Under the pieces are notes generated by a model. The model ran no database searches. It was not told the origin of the DNA and saw only the letters and a list, made by a program, of their open reading frames with translations. From contig NZ_CP039865.1 of NCBI RefSeq assembly GCF_005160265.1, positions 2,194,828 to 2,258,827 of the forward strand: a stretch of DNA of 64,000 bases. Direction: 5' to 3'. Source of the stretch: Phreatobacter aquaticus (GTDB lineage Bacteria; Pseudomonadota; Alphaproteobacteria; Rhizobiales; Phreatobacteraceae). Made by a program: the position numbers and the translations under genes. Every line of letters begins with the position of its first letter. The stretch's first letter is position 1. This document shows, in pieces, positions 53,556 to 62,265 of the stretch.

Positions 53556-54274
53556 CAGCTCGCCTCGACATCCGGCGTGAACTGGTAGCCGCTGGACCGC
53601 ACAGTGACGATGGTGCTCGGTTGATCGGGGCCGATCTTGATCTTGGCTCTGAGGCGGCTCACGAGAATGTCCACGCTGCGCTCGAACGGGCTGAACGCCC
53701 GCCCCTGGGTCAGATCGATGATCTGCTCGCGGCTCAGGACGCGCCCGGGACGCTCGCAGAAGACGAGCAGGAGATCGAACTCAGCGCTGGTAATCGCGAC
53801 GCGCGCACCCGTCGCATCGGTCAGCGTGCGATGAATGACATCGAGCGTCCAGCCGAGGAAACGATAGTGGCGCACTGTCGTCTCACGGGAGGGCACGCCG
53901 GCATCCTGGGTTCTTCGCAGCACTGCCTTGATCCGTGCCAGCAACTCGCGCGGATTGAAGGGCTTCGCGAGATAGTCGTCGGCACCAATCTCCAGGCCCA
54001 CGATCCTGTCCAGTTCTTCGCCTTTGGCCGATACGATAACCAGCGGCACGTTCGATACGGCACGGGCGCGGCGGCACAGGCTGAGGCCATCTTCGCCGGG
54101 CAGCATGATATCGAGGACGACGAGGTCGAAGCGATGGTCGGCAAGGAGCCTGTCGAAGTCGCGTCCGTCAGGTGCGCTGGTGACCCGGTAGCCGTTCGTG
54201 CGCAGATAGCGGACCAGCAGCTTGCTGAGTTCCTGATCGTCCTCGACGACGAGAATGTGCTGTTGTGCGTTCAT
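53555..54274 (-). CDS. OmpR-family response regulator
   Basis: This 239-residue protein has a receiver (VVEDDQELSKLL, phospho-acceptor Asp in VVLDIMLPGEDG, YLAKPFNP) and a winged-helix C-terminus (TSAEFDLLLVFCERPGRVLS, RSSGYQF). With the EnvZ-like kinase it forms an osmo/envelope type two-component system. The divergent Ser-rich protein gene is a candidate target; a 29-bp stem-loop lies in the spacer. Confidence 0.93.
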   Translation of the reverse strand: MNAQQHILVVEDDQELSKLLVRYLRTNGYRVTSAPDGRDFDRLLADHRFDLVVLDIMLPGEDGLSLCRRARAVSNVPLVIVSAKGEELDRIVGLEIGADDYLAKPFNPRELLARIKAVLRRTQDAGVPSRETTVRHYRFLGWTLDVIHRTLTDATGARVAITSAEFDLLLVFCERPGRVLSREQIIDLTQGRAFSPFERSVDILVSRLRAKIKIGPDQPSTIVTVRSSGYQFTPDVEAS

Positions 54275-54394
54275 CAGGCTATTTGAACCCTCGGCCGCGG
54301 ACCGCCACAGTTTTTTTGTTTCGTTCTGTTTCCGACGGATGGATGGACACGTCCAGAAACAATGCCAGCTCCTAAGGTGAGGTTTGGTTAATCC

Positions 54395-54423
54395 GGATCG
54401 CGCGTGCTCGTGATGCGCGATCC
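54395..54423 (+). promoter_or_regulatory. 5'-leader stem-loop before the Ser/Pro-rich gene
   Basis: GGATCGCGC (54395-54403) and GCGCGATCC (54415-54423) pair perfectly over 9 bp with an 11-nt loop, ending 29 bp before the GTG start at 54453. It may be a regulator-binding palindrome or an mRNA hairpin. Confidence 0.5.
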
Positions 54424-54452
54424 TGGAGATCGCAGGGGAACTGGAGGGTCTC

Positions 54453-55043
54453 GTGACCTCAATATCATCAGCCTCGTTTCAGAGGCCGTCACCACGTGAA
54501 TTGCTGCAAACCAACCTCGCATCGCAGATTCAGTCTGGCGCCATTTCGTCGACGGACGAGAGCGCCCTTTCGTCGGCTCTCGACTCCATCGACAAGTCGC
54601 TTTCGTCCGAGCGTGCCTCGGGCTCAGGCGGGACGCCGCCATCACCGACGGAGATGAAGGACAAGGTCGAAAGCCTGATCGATGATCAGGTGTCGTCTGG
54701 AGCCCTGACCGAAGATCAGGCCAGCGAGTTGAAGGATCTGTTCCAGTCGACCTTTGCCCAAGGGGCTCAGGGTGGCGGCGGAGCGGGTGGGCCTGGAGGT
54801 GCCGGCGGCCCGCCGCCCGGTCCGCCCCCCGGCCCTCCGCCGGATGAATCGTCGGATTCGGCCTCGACCGATTCGACATCATCCTCGTCTTCTTCGTCGA
54901 GCGACCTCCAGTCGCTACTCGCCGACTTCCTGAAGCAGATCCAGGACAAGCTGGGTTCCTCGAGTTCGAGCTATAGCGGCAGCGGCTCTTCGTCGTCATC
55001 CTCCTCGACGACTGTTGCACTGTTCTACAACCAGACCGCATGA
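54453..55043 (+). CDS. Ser/Gly/Pro-rich hypothetical protein with two helical repeats
   Basis: The GTG start at 54453 follows ctggaggg. The 196-residue product has two similar helical segments (residues ~15-50 and ~65-100; the second reads QVSSGALTEDQASELKDLF), each with an I/V-SGxIS/LTxxQ pattern, then a Gly/Pro stretch and a long Ser-rich tail. No signal peptide is evident. I do not recognise a named family, but the repeat recalls uncharacterised rhizobial proteins. It is divergent from the OmpR-like regulator, so may be its target. Confidence 0.72.
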   Translation: MTSISSASFQRPSPRELLQTNLASQIQSGAISSTDESALSSALDSIDKSLSSERASGSGGTPPSPTEMKDKVESLIDDQVSSGALTEDQASELKDLFQSTFAQGAQGGGGAGGPGGAGGPPPGPPPGPPPDESSDSASTDSTSSSSSSSSDLQSLLADFLKQIQDKLGSSSSSYSGSGSSSSSSSTTVALFYNQTA

Positions 55044-55241
55044 TCGCGTCCGGTCGTGCTGGCCGGTCCCGATTCATCACTGAAACGACACTTGGCGGCG
55101 TCCGCATGTGCTGTGCGGGCGCCGCCTGCGTTTATGGCGCCTCGTGGTCTGGCTTCACCGGAATGTGAGCACCCGCCGGTAACGCCTTGTCCGGCGAGCC
55201 CGTATGGCCTTTCATCACCATACCGAAGGAGATGACTGCGC

Positions 55242-56132
55242 ATGGCGCCTTGGCAGGATCGGTCCGGCAAGTTTTCGACGCTGAAGCTCGTGGCCTTTGT
55301 CGGCATTCTGGCCCCTGGAACTTGGCTTGCCATGCAGGCCGGTTTCGGCTGGCTTGGCTCCAAGCCCGTCACGGAGGCGATTCATCAGTCAGGCGACTGG
55401 GCGGTTCGGCTGCTGTTGGTGTCGCTGCTTGTTACGCCCCTGCGCTATGTTGCCGATTGGCCGAAGCTCATCCTGGTGCGCCGCATGGTCGGTGTTGCGG
55501 CGTTGGCTTACACGGTGCTGCATCTGGCGCTTTATGTCGTCGAGCAGCGCTACGACCTCGGCAAGGTCGTCAGCGAGATCGTCCTGCGGTTCTACCTGAC
55601 CATCGGGTTTGTTGCTCTGGTGGGGCTTGCCGTCCTTGGCGCCACATCCACCGACGCGATGATCAAGCGCCTGGGGGGCATCACGTGGAACAGGCTCCAC
55701 ATGATGGTCTATGGTCTCACCGTTCTGGCCTTGCTGCACTTCTTCCTGCAGACCAAGATCGACGTCACTGAGCCCGTGCTGATGATCGGCTTCTTCCTGT
55801 GGCTGATGGGCTTCCGGGCCCTGAGGCGCTACTCCGTTCCGATCAACCCGTGGTCCCTGACAGGGCTGGCACTGGCGGCCCCTGTCGCAACGGCGCTGCT
55901 TGAAGGCCTCTGGTACGCCACGATGACAGGCGTCAGTGCCGTCAGGATCCTGCAGGCCAACCTGAGCATCGAATACGAATTCCGGCCGTCCTGGTGGGTG
56001 CTCTTTGCGGCACTCGCTCTGGTCGTAGTCAATATCCTGAGGACCGTGCTGCGCCGGCCGGAACCAAGACGCGGCCGGGGTGCGCGCATGGCATCACCGG
56101 CAAACATTCCCATATCAGGCCGAGCAGCGTAA
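55242..56132 (+). CDS. msrQ: MsrQ-type heme membrane protein (ferric reductase-like)
   Basis: This 296-residue membrane protein has six helices of the YedZ/MsrQ fold with ESWAVRLLLVSLLVTPLRY-like pattern (here QSGDWAVRLLLVSLLVTPL), RRMVGVAALAYTVLHLALYV and RLHMMVYGLTVLALLHFFLQ, containing the heme-ligand histidines. MsrQ supplies electrons to the periplasmic methionine sulfoxide reductase MsrP. No msrP is next to it. RBS aaggaga. MsrB follows 24 bp later. Confidence 0.85.
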   Translation: MAPWQDRSGKFSTLKLVAFVGILAPGTWLAMQAGFGWLGSKPVTEAIHQSGDWAVRLLLVSLLVTPLRYVADWPKLILVRRMVGVAALAYTVLHLALYVVEQRYDLGKVVSEIVLRFYLTIGFVALVGLAVLGATSTDAMIKRLGGITWNRLHMMVYGLTVLALLHFFLQTKIDVTEPVLMIGFFLWLMGFRALRRYSVPINPWSLTGLALAAPVATALLEGLWYATMTGVSAVRILQANLSIEYEFRPSWWVLFAALALVVVNILRTVLRRPEPRRGRGARMASPANIPISGRAA

Positions 56133-56156
56133 TTCTCGCAATCCTGGAGGTCCCCC

Positions 56157-56564
56157 ATGAGCCTTGCCGAAAAGACCTATCCCGTCACCCGGACCGATGC
56201 CGAATGGCGCAGCCTCCTGACGCCCGAGCAGTACCAGGTCATGCGCGCGCATGGCACCGAGCGTCCCGGCAGCTGCGCACTCCTTCATGAGAAGCGCCGC
56301 GGCACCTTCTCCTGCGTCGGATGCGGGCAGGACCTGTTCGTCTCCCACAAGAAGTTCGAAAGTGGGACGGGCTGGCCAAGCTTCGACACGCCGGTGGCAG
56401 GGTCGGTCGAGGAGACCGTCGACCGTTCGTGGGGCATGGTGCGTACCGAGGTCCATTGCGCCAGTTGTGGCTCGCATCTCGGCCACGTCTTCCCGGATGG
56501 CCCGCCTCCGACCGGCCTTCGCTATTGCATCAACGGTGTGGCGCTGGCGTTCAAGCCGGAATAG
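56157..56564 (+). CDS. msrB: Methionine-R-sulfoxide reductase B
   Basis: This 135-residue enzyme has two zinc CxxC pairs (CVGCGQD and CASCGSHLGH), the WPSFDTPV region and the catalytic Cys in RYCINGVAL. It reduces methionine R-sulfoxide with thioredoxin. There is no signal peptide, so it is cytoplasmic. It follows msrQ by 24 bp, so both methionine-repair genes are probably coexpressed. Confidence 0.96.
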   Translation: MSLAEKTYPVTRTDAEWRSLLTPEQYQVMRAHGTERPGSCALLHEKRRGTFSCVGCGQDLFVSHKKFESGTGWPSFDTPVAGSVEETVDRSWGMVRTEVHCASCGSHLGHVFPDGPPPTGLRYCINGVALAFKPE

Positions 56565-56645
56565 CCGCGCAGCCTTGATCCGAATCATCTGCCCCGCCGA
56601 TGGTGCGCGAATGCGGCATCGGCGGCAGAAGGATTGGCCGGCATC

Positions 56646-57203
56646 ATGAGCGACGTGACACCCGCAGACGAATCCCAGCGCGCCAAGGCGCTGGTTGATG
56701 TCGGCCGCATCATGGCGGCTGGCTCATTGACCATCGGCTCGATCATGCTGACCGTCTTCGGCTTCGTCGAGCGGTCGATCGGCTTCGAACGTCTGGCTTC
56801 CGACAAGAGGCTGGCCATTGTGGCGCTGTTGCCCGGCGTTGCGGCCTTCGCCTTCCTCGTCTGCGCCCGGTCCATCGGTTCCATCTACGACACTCTTGTG
56901 CCAGCGCGGCCCTATTCCGTCATCCGTCGTGCGGGTTTGCGTGCGATGGATCTCGCCGGCGCCTATGGCCTGTTCGCGGCCATCATTTCAGCCCTCGTGG
57001 CGGTCTCGACTGGCCTGGCGGTCGCGCTCTATCTGCCTGATATCGGCCGCGACGCCATGCTTGCCGCGTCAGCGGCTGCCATTGCGTCGTTCTTCATCGC
57101 GCTGCTCGGCATGCTGACCCGAGGCACACGGTTCCGGCTGATCTGCGACGCCAGCATGGTGGCTGTGATCGTCGTCGTGATGATGCTCGACTGGGTGAGT
57201 TGA
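56646..57203 (+). CDS. Membrane hypothetical protein (185 residues)
   Basis: ATG 56646 follows aagga and gives a protein with four hydrophobic helices, two near residues 20-75 and two near 110-160. I do not recognise the family. It follows msrB by 81 bp in the same direction. Its stop is 6 bp from the stop of the convergent ABC ATPase gene. Confidence 0.72.
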   Translation: MSDVTPADESQRAKALVDVGRIMAAGSLTIGSIMLTVFGFVERSIGFERLASDKRLAIVALLPGVAAFAFLVCARSIGSIYDTLVPARPYSVIRRAGLRAMDLAGAYGLFAAIISALVAVSTGLAVALYLPDIGRDAMLAASAAAIASFFIALLGMLTRGTRFRLICDASMVAVIVVVMMLDWVS

Positions 57204-57209
57204 GCCGCG

Positions 57210-58310
57210 TCAGATCACAGCTCCGGTAGCTCCATCGATCAGGTGCATGTGGTTCAGATGGGCGGCCAGTGTCATCGGCGCTCCGTCGCGGGCGCCCGCC
57301 TCCGGGCTTGTGCGGCCGCAGAGCTGGGCGCCGTTGAGCGTGAAATAGACCAACGTCTCGTTGCCCATAGGCTCGATCACATCCAGCTGGATATCGAACG
57401 GCACCACGTCAGGCTCGGGGCTCTTCGGTGGCTCTGTCAGATGCTCCGGACGGAGGCCGAGCGCCAACCCGCTGGCGCCGACATGGGCCTTGTAGCGATC
57501 CGTCCTGCTTGCGGGCACCGGCAGCAGGATATTGTCGGTCAGCCTGAGCGCCAGCCCGCCGCCTGCCTGTTCGAGGCCAACGGGGATGAAATTCATCGCC
57601 GGCGATCCGATGAAGCCCGCCACGAAGCGGGTCTTCGGATGGTGATAGAGCTCGTTCGGCGGGCCGATCTGTTCGATCCTGCCATGGTTCATCACCACGA
57701 CGCGGTCGGCGAGCGTCATCGCCTCCACCTGGTCATGTGTCACATAGACTGTGGTGGTGCGGACCTTCAGGTGCACCTTCTTGATCTCGGTCCGCATCTG
57801 CACGCGCAGCTTGGCATCGAGGTTCGACAGCGGCTCGTCGAACAGGAAGACCTTGGGATTGCGCACGATCGCGCGGCCCATGGCCACGCGCTGCCGCTGG
57901 CCGCCTGAGAGCGCCTTCGGCTTGCGGGCAAGCAGTTCCGTGATGTCGAGAATACGGGCAGCCTCGTCGACTCGCGCCTTGATCTCCGCCTTCGGGTAAT
58001 GCTTCAGCCGAAGGCCGAACGACATGTTCTCAGCGACCGTCATGTGCGGATAGAGCGCGTAGTTTTGGAACACCATGGCGATGTCCCGATCCTTCGGCGG
58101 GACGTCGTTGACGACATCGCCGTCGATGGAAATCTCGCCGCCTGAAATGTCCTCCAGCCCGGCGATCATGCGCAGCGTCGTGGATTTGCCGCAGCCCGAT
58201 GGCCCGACCAGCACCACGAATTCATGGTCGGCAATATCGAGATTGATGCCCCGGACAGCCTCGACATCGTCGTAGCGCTTGACGATGTTCCGCAATGTTA
58301 CGCCTGCCAT
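57210..58310 (-). CDS. Sugar ABC transporter ATP-binding protein (MalK/UgpC type)
   Basis: This 366-residue ATPase has Walker [10 protein letters not shown], signature [12 protein letters not shown], Walker [14 protein letters not shown]-loop VTHDQVEAM and a C-terminal TOBE/OB domain with the conserved GLRPEHL. It belongs to the CUT1 sugar group. ATG 58310 is chosen because it gives the family start [13 protein letters not shown]; the frame runs on far upstream through the permease gene. Confidence 0.93.
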   Translation of the reverse strand: MAGVTLRNIVKRYDDVEAVRGINLDIADHEFVVLVGPSGCGKSTTLRMIAGLEDISGGEISIDGDVVNDVPPKDRDIAMVFQNYALYPHMTVAENMSFGLRLKHYPKAEIKARVDEAARILDITELLARKPKALSGGQRQRVAMGRAIVRNPKVFLFDEPLSNLDAKLRVQMRTEIKKVHLKVRTTTVYVTHDQVEAMTLADRVVVMNHGRIEQIGPPNELYHHPKTRFVAGFIGSPAMNFIPVGLEQAGGGLALRLTDNILLPVPASRTDRYKAHVGASGLALGLRPEHLTEPPKSPEPDVVPFDIQLDVIEPMGNETLVYFTLNGAQLCGRTSPEAGARDGAPMTLAAHLNHMHLIDGATGAVI

Positions 58311-58321
58311 GTGCCCCTCGC

Positions 58322-59233
58322 TCAGCCTTTGGTCGCGCCGGCGGTGAGGCCTGCGATGTAGTAGTCCATGAGGAATGCGTAGATGACGAGGGGCGGCAGG
58401 GCGCCAAGCAGCGCACCGGTCATGATCTGCCCCCAGTTGAAGACATCGCCCTTGATCAGTGTCGTGATGATGCCGACCGGTAGAACCAGCTGGTCGACCG
58501 ATGTGGTGAACGCGAGTGGATAGAGGAACTGCGCCCAACTGACCGTGAAGGCGAAGATCGTCGCCGCGATGATGCCGGGTAGCGCCACGGGAACGAAGAT
58601 CCAGATCAGCGTCTGAAACCAGCTGGCGCCATCGATGATCGCCGCTTCGTCCAGTTCCTTCGGGATGGAGGCGAAATAGCCGATCATGATCCAGGTGCAG
58701 AACGGCACCGTGAGCGTCGGATAGACCACCAGCAGCACCCACCAGCGGTTCAGCAGCTGAATGCCCGTATACTCGTGGAAGGTCGCGAACATCTTGAACA
58801 TCGGGATGAACAGGAGCGTGTCCGGTACCAGGTAGGTGAGGAACACACCCGTGGCGAGCGTCGCCGAGCCCCAGAAGCGCATCCGCGCCAGCGCGAAGGC
58901 GGCCGGGATCGAGATCAGCATGGTGATGGTGACAACGAAGGTCGAGACGATCACCGAGTTCTTGAAGAAGGTGAGATATTGCGGCGATGTGATCAGCCCG
59001 GAATAGTTGGACAAGGTCGGATTGAAGACCCACCAGGGATTAGTCGCTGCCGAGATCTCCGCGCTGGTTTTCAGCGAGGTGATGAACATGTAGAGCGGCG
59101 GCAGCAGCGAGAAGGCCGCGAAGATCACCAGAAAGAAGTAGGACCACCGCAGCGCCCAGGTGCGATCGCGGCTCATGCTGCCATATTGGGTCTTGCGGCG
59201 GGGTGCGCCCTTGTCGATTGCGGCTGCGGTCAT
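58322..59233 (-). CDS. Sugar ABC transporter permease (MalG type)
   Basis: This 303-residue protein has six helices and the EAA loop [19 protein letters not shown]. It is the second permease of the CUT1 transporter. ATG 59233 overlaps the stop of the first permease by 1 bp, and the ATPase follows 11 bp later. Confidence 0.93.
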   Translation of the reverse strand: MTAAAIDKGAPRRKTQYGSMSRDRTWALRWSYFFLVIFAAFSLLPPLYMFITSLKTSAEISAATNPWWVFNPTLSNYSGLITSPQYLTFFKNSVIVSTFVVTITMLISIPAAFALARMRFWGSATLATGVFLTYLVPDTLLFIPMFKMFATFHEYTGIQLLNRWWVLLVVYPTLTVPFCTWIMIGYFASIPKELDEAAIIDGASWFQTLIWIFVPVALPGIIAATIFAFTVSWAQFLYPLAFTTSVDQLVLPVGIITTLIKGDVFNWGQIMTGALLGALPPLVIYAFLMDYYIAGLTAGATKG

Positions 59234-60228
59234 CAGGCCTCGTTCCCCCGTTTGGTGATGTCGCGCAGGATGAAGATGGCAGCCACCGCCAGGATCGGCA
59301 CCATGAACAGCGAGACCGATGCGCCGAGCGGAATGTCGGACCCCTCGATGCCGATGCGGAAGGCCCAGGTGGCGAAGAGGTGGGTCTGGTCCAGTGGCCC
59401 GCCGGCGGTCAGCACGCGCACAATGTCGAAATTGGCGAAGGTGACAATCAGCGAGAACAGCGCGGTGATCGCGATGATGTTGCGCATCATCGGCAGCGTG
59501 ATGAACCAGATCCGCTGCCACCAATTGGCGCCGTCGATCTCGGCAGCTTCATAGAGCTGGTCCGGCACCGATTTCAGCGCCGCCAGGTACATGATCATGA
59601 AGAACGGCGCGCCGACCCAGACATTGACCAGAATGACCGAGAAGCGGGCCCAGTTGGCATCGCCGGTCCAGGGGATCGGTCCAATATTGAAAGCCGACAG
59701 CGTATAGTTGAAGGCGCTGTAAGAGGAATCGAACAGCCAGAGCCAGGCGAGCGTCGACATGGCCGGCGGGATGACCCAGGGGATCAGCAGCATGCCGCGC
59801 CATTTGCGCTGGCCCTTGGCGGGAATGTTGTGGACGAAATGGGCGACGATGAAGCCGATCAGGGCCTTGAAGATCACCGCCGTGATCGCGAACAGGCAGG
59901 ACTGGTAGACAACCTTCCAGAACGTCTCGCGGGTGAACAGGAACTGGATGTTGCCGAACGGCACATAGCCGCAAATGGCCTCCGGCAGCCATGAGCAGTT
60001 GCGCATCCAGGCCACGCTCGCCATCGATTTGCGCAGCGTTGCCAAATAGATGGCATAGAATGCCGGGTAGACGACCAGGACCAGGATCAAGATGATCAGC
60101 GGCAATGCCATCAGGAAGGCGATGGTCGACTTCCGGTTCATGAACCGACTGAAGGCGCCAGGCCGGCCGCGTGATCGCGCGCGATCGGCGGCCTTGTCGG
60201 GAGGGGTCGTCAGCACCGCATCGGCCAT
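59233..60228 (-). CDS. Sugar ABC transporter permease (MalF type)
   Basis: This 331-residue membrane protein starts MADAVLTTPPDKAADRAR and has about six helices; the EAA loop is LYEAAEIDGANWWQRIWF. The start is taken at ATG 60228; the open frame reaches 60291 without a better ribosome binding site. It is coupled to the second permease by a 1-bp overlap. Confidence 0.9.
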   Translation of the reverse strand: MADAVLTTPPDKAADRARSRGRPGAFSRFMNRKSTIAFLMALPLIILILVLVVYPAFYAIYLATLRKSMASVAWMRNCSWLPEAICGYVPFGNIQFLFTRETFWKVVYQSCLFAITAVIFKALIGFIVAHFVHNIPAKGQRKWRGMLLIPWVIPPAMSTLAWLWLFDSSYSAFNYTLSAFNIGPIPWTGDANWARFSVILVNVWVGAPFFMIMYLAALKSVPDQLYEAAEIDGANWWQRIWFITLPMMRNIIAITALFSLIVTFANFDIVRVLTAGGPLDQTHLFATWAFRIGIEGSDIPLGASVSLFMVPILAVAAIFILRDITKRGNEA

Positions 60229-60333
60229 GAGTCTGTCTCTGTCATGTGGCGATAAGGAGGCCTCAGGCGCGTCGGGCGCAGGGCCTTGCACGGGGCGGTT
60301 TGGCGCGCCCCGTGCGATATCGTCCGGACGGGG

Positions 60334-61671
60334 CTAGCCGCGCAGGAAGCCCTCGACCTCGCTCTCCACCCAGGACAGTGTCCGCTCCATCGGCTCGCCC
60401 TGGAGATGGCGCACGATCATCTTGGTCAGCGTCGCCTGGGAATAGATCTGCTGGGCGATCTTGGGCGGAGCCGGAGAGGCCGCGATCGAGAGGGTCTGGT
60501 GGTTGTGCGGGTTCGGATAGTGGTAGAGCGTGCCGACCGGCGGCCCTTCCTCTGCCCAGGTCTTGAGAGTGGTCAGCTTCTCGAAGGCCGGGATATCGTA
60601 GCCGCCTGATGCCGCCACGAACTTGGCCACCGCGGCCGGCTGGGACAGCGCCACCAACAGGCTCTTGGCCGCCGGCTTGTTCTGCGAGAACGACCAGATA
60701 TTCCAGAAATAGGGCAGGAACGGCGCGAATCGACCCTTCGGACCTGCGGGCATGCCGTGGGTCCAGCACTGCTGGGCGATCTGCGGTGCGTCGCGCTTGG
60801 CAACGGCCCAGGCGCTCGGCGGGTTCATGATCAAGGCGCCGCGGCCGGACACCAGCCAGCGGTTGTTGGAGCCATCGTCCCACGCCGGCGCGTCGGCCGG
60901 ATAGAACTTGGCGACCTTGACCAGGTATTCCAGCGCCTGGCGCACGGCGTCGGTCTTGACCGTGAGTTCGCCCTTGGCATTGACCAGCTCGGCACCGAAG
61001 GACTGGAAGAAGGCCCCGGCCGTGTCGACCGAGTCGGTTGTCTCCCCAAGCCCCACGCCGAACGGGACACCAGCCTTGTGACAGGCCTCTGCCGCTTTCA
61101 GATAGGTCTCCATGTTCCACGAATCGGCCTTGGGCGCGGCGCCTGCCGGGTAGAGGGCCTGGATGTCGATGCCGGCATGCTGCTTCAAAAGGTCGATGCG
61201 CGTGCAGGGCCCCTTGATCTGCGAGCCGATCGTGGCGGGCACGCCCAGCCATTTGTCGCCGAGCTTGCCGAGATATTGCACGGTGCCGTTGACTGCACCG
61301 TTCTGGGCAATCAGTTGCGGCATGATGTCGTTGCAGGATTCCACCTGATCCGCATGGGCATGGGGCCACCAGGTCGGCATGGCGAGAATGTCGTGGCCGG
61401 ATTTGGCCTGCGCTTCGGCAGCGATCGTCAGCAGGTTTTTGTTACCCTGAGACGGGATGTAGTCGATCGTGACCTCGACCCGCTCTTTGGCAGCCCATTC
61501 CTGCACCACGGATGTGCAGGCGGCGTTGGCGCCGGGGACCCAATGGTCCCAGAAGCCGATGGACAATTTGCCGGCGGCATTGGCGTCGCGGACGAACGGT
61601 GCGGCGAGCGTTGTCGCCATGGCTGTCGAGGCTGCAAGGAACTGACGGCGATCAAATGTCGGTCTGCGCAT
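60334..61671 (-). CDS. Sugar ABC transporter substrate-binding protein
   Basis: This 445-residue periplasmic protein has a Tat signal (RRPTFDRRQFLAASTAMA) and the CUT1 fold (KLSIGFWDHWVPGANAA, GHDILAMPTWWPHAHADQ, GRGALIMNPPSAWAVAK). ATG 61671 follows gggagga. The frame is open upstream but not coding. It is the first gene of a four-gene transporter operon. Sugar unknown. Confidence 0.93.
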   Translation of the reverse strand: MRRPTFDRRQFLAASTAMATTLAAPFVRDANAAGKLSIGFWDHWVPGANAACTSVVQEWAAKERVEVTIDYIPSQGNKNLLTIAAEAQAKSGHDILAMPTWWPHAHADQVESCNDIMPQLIAQNGAVNGTVQYLGKLGDKWLGVPATIGSQIKGPCTRIDLLKQHAGIDIQALYPAGAAPKADSWNMETYLKAAEACHKAGVPFGVGLGETTDSVDTAGAFFQSFGAELVNAKGELTVKTDAVRQALEYLVKVAKFYPADAPAWDDGSNNRWLVSGRGALIMNPPSAWAVAKRDAPQIAQQCWTHGMPAGPKGRFAPFLPYFWNIWSFSQNKPAAKSLLVALSQPAAVAKFVAASGGYDIPAFEKLTTLKTWAEEGPPVGTLYHYPNPHNHQTLSIAASPAPPKIAQQIYSQATLTKMIVRHLQGEPMERTLSWVESEVEGFLRG

Positions 61672-62265
61672 GGCGTGTCCTCCCGCGGGTTCGACGCGGA
61701 AGGCTCCGCGCCAGTGATCGTCCGTCCCTCTTGCTCTTGTGAAGTCTTCACAGGCGAGAGCTCTGTCGGCAGCTCCCGCGGGTGAGACCCGGATCGGACG
61801 GACAACAGTAAACGATAAAAATCCCGATCCTCCTAGATACGGATACTCCCGGTAGTCAGCGATGTTATTTCGCAGGTGCAATATTCGCGGTCGTTTGTTT
61901 GATACAGATCGTGTTGCGCCGCACTCTTCAGTCGCCATTCCCTATGGGAATGATGTATCGCGAAATGCTGCTTGCGCTCGTTGCCCACCCGCCGCGTCGA
62001 TCCGCATGATGTCGCAGCGCGGCATCAAATTGCTGCAGGCGCTGCGCACCATGCTGTGCGCGGCCACCGCTTTTCAGGCTGCGCAAAGCGCGATCACGGA
62101 CATCGACAGATTGCCGAAATTCTGTTCAGACTGCTTCCAAACTAGAAACCGGAAACACCGGTCGCAGACTCGCCGGCTAGGAATCCGCAGCGCATAGGCG
62201 TCCGCGACCAAGGCGCCAGTGACAGGATCTCGAGACCGGCGACTCATTGCCTTGGGAGGTACTGC
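61672..62265. other. Divergent intergenic region with palindromes
   Basis: This 594-base spacer separates the sugar-binding-protein operon from the rightmost gene. I see a perfect 7-bp palindrome CATTCCC-TAT-GGGAATG (61936-61952), two copies of TCCCGCGGGT (61681-61690 and 61774-61783), and TGAAGTCTTCA (61740-61750). No gene was recognised. Confidence 0.6.
61936..61952. promoter_or_regulatory. Perfect 17-bp palindrome, candidate operator
   Basis: CATTCCC (61936-61942), spacer TAT, GGGAATG (61946-61952). It is 265 bp before the sugar-binding protein start and 314 bp before the start at 62266. Confidence 0.45.
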
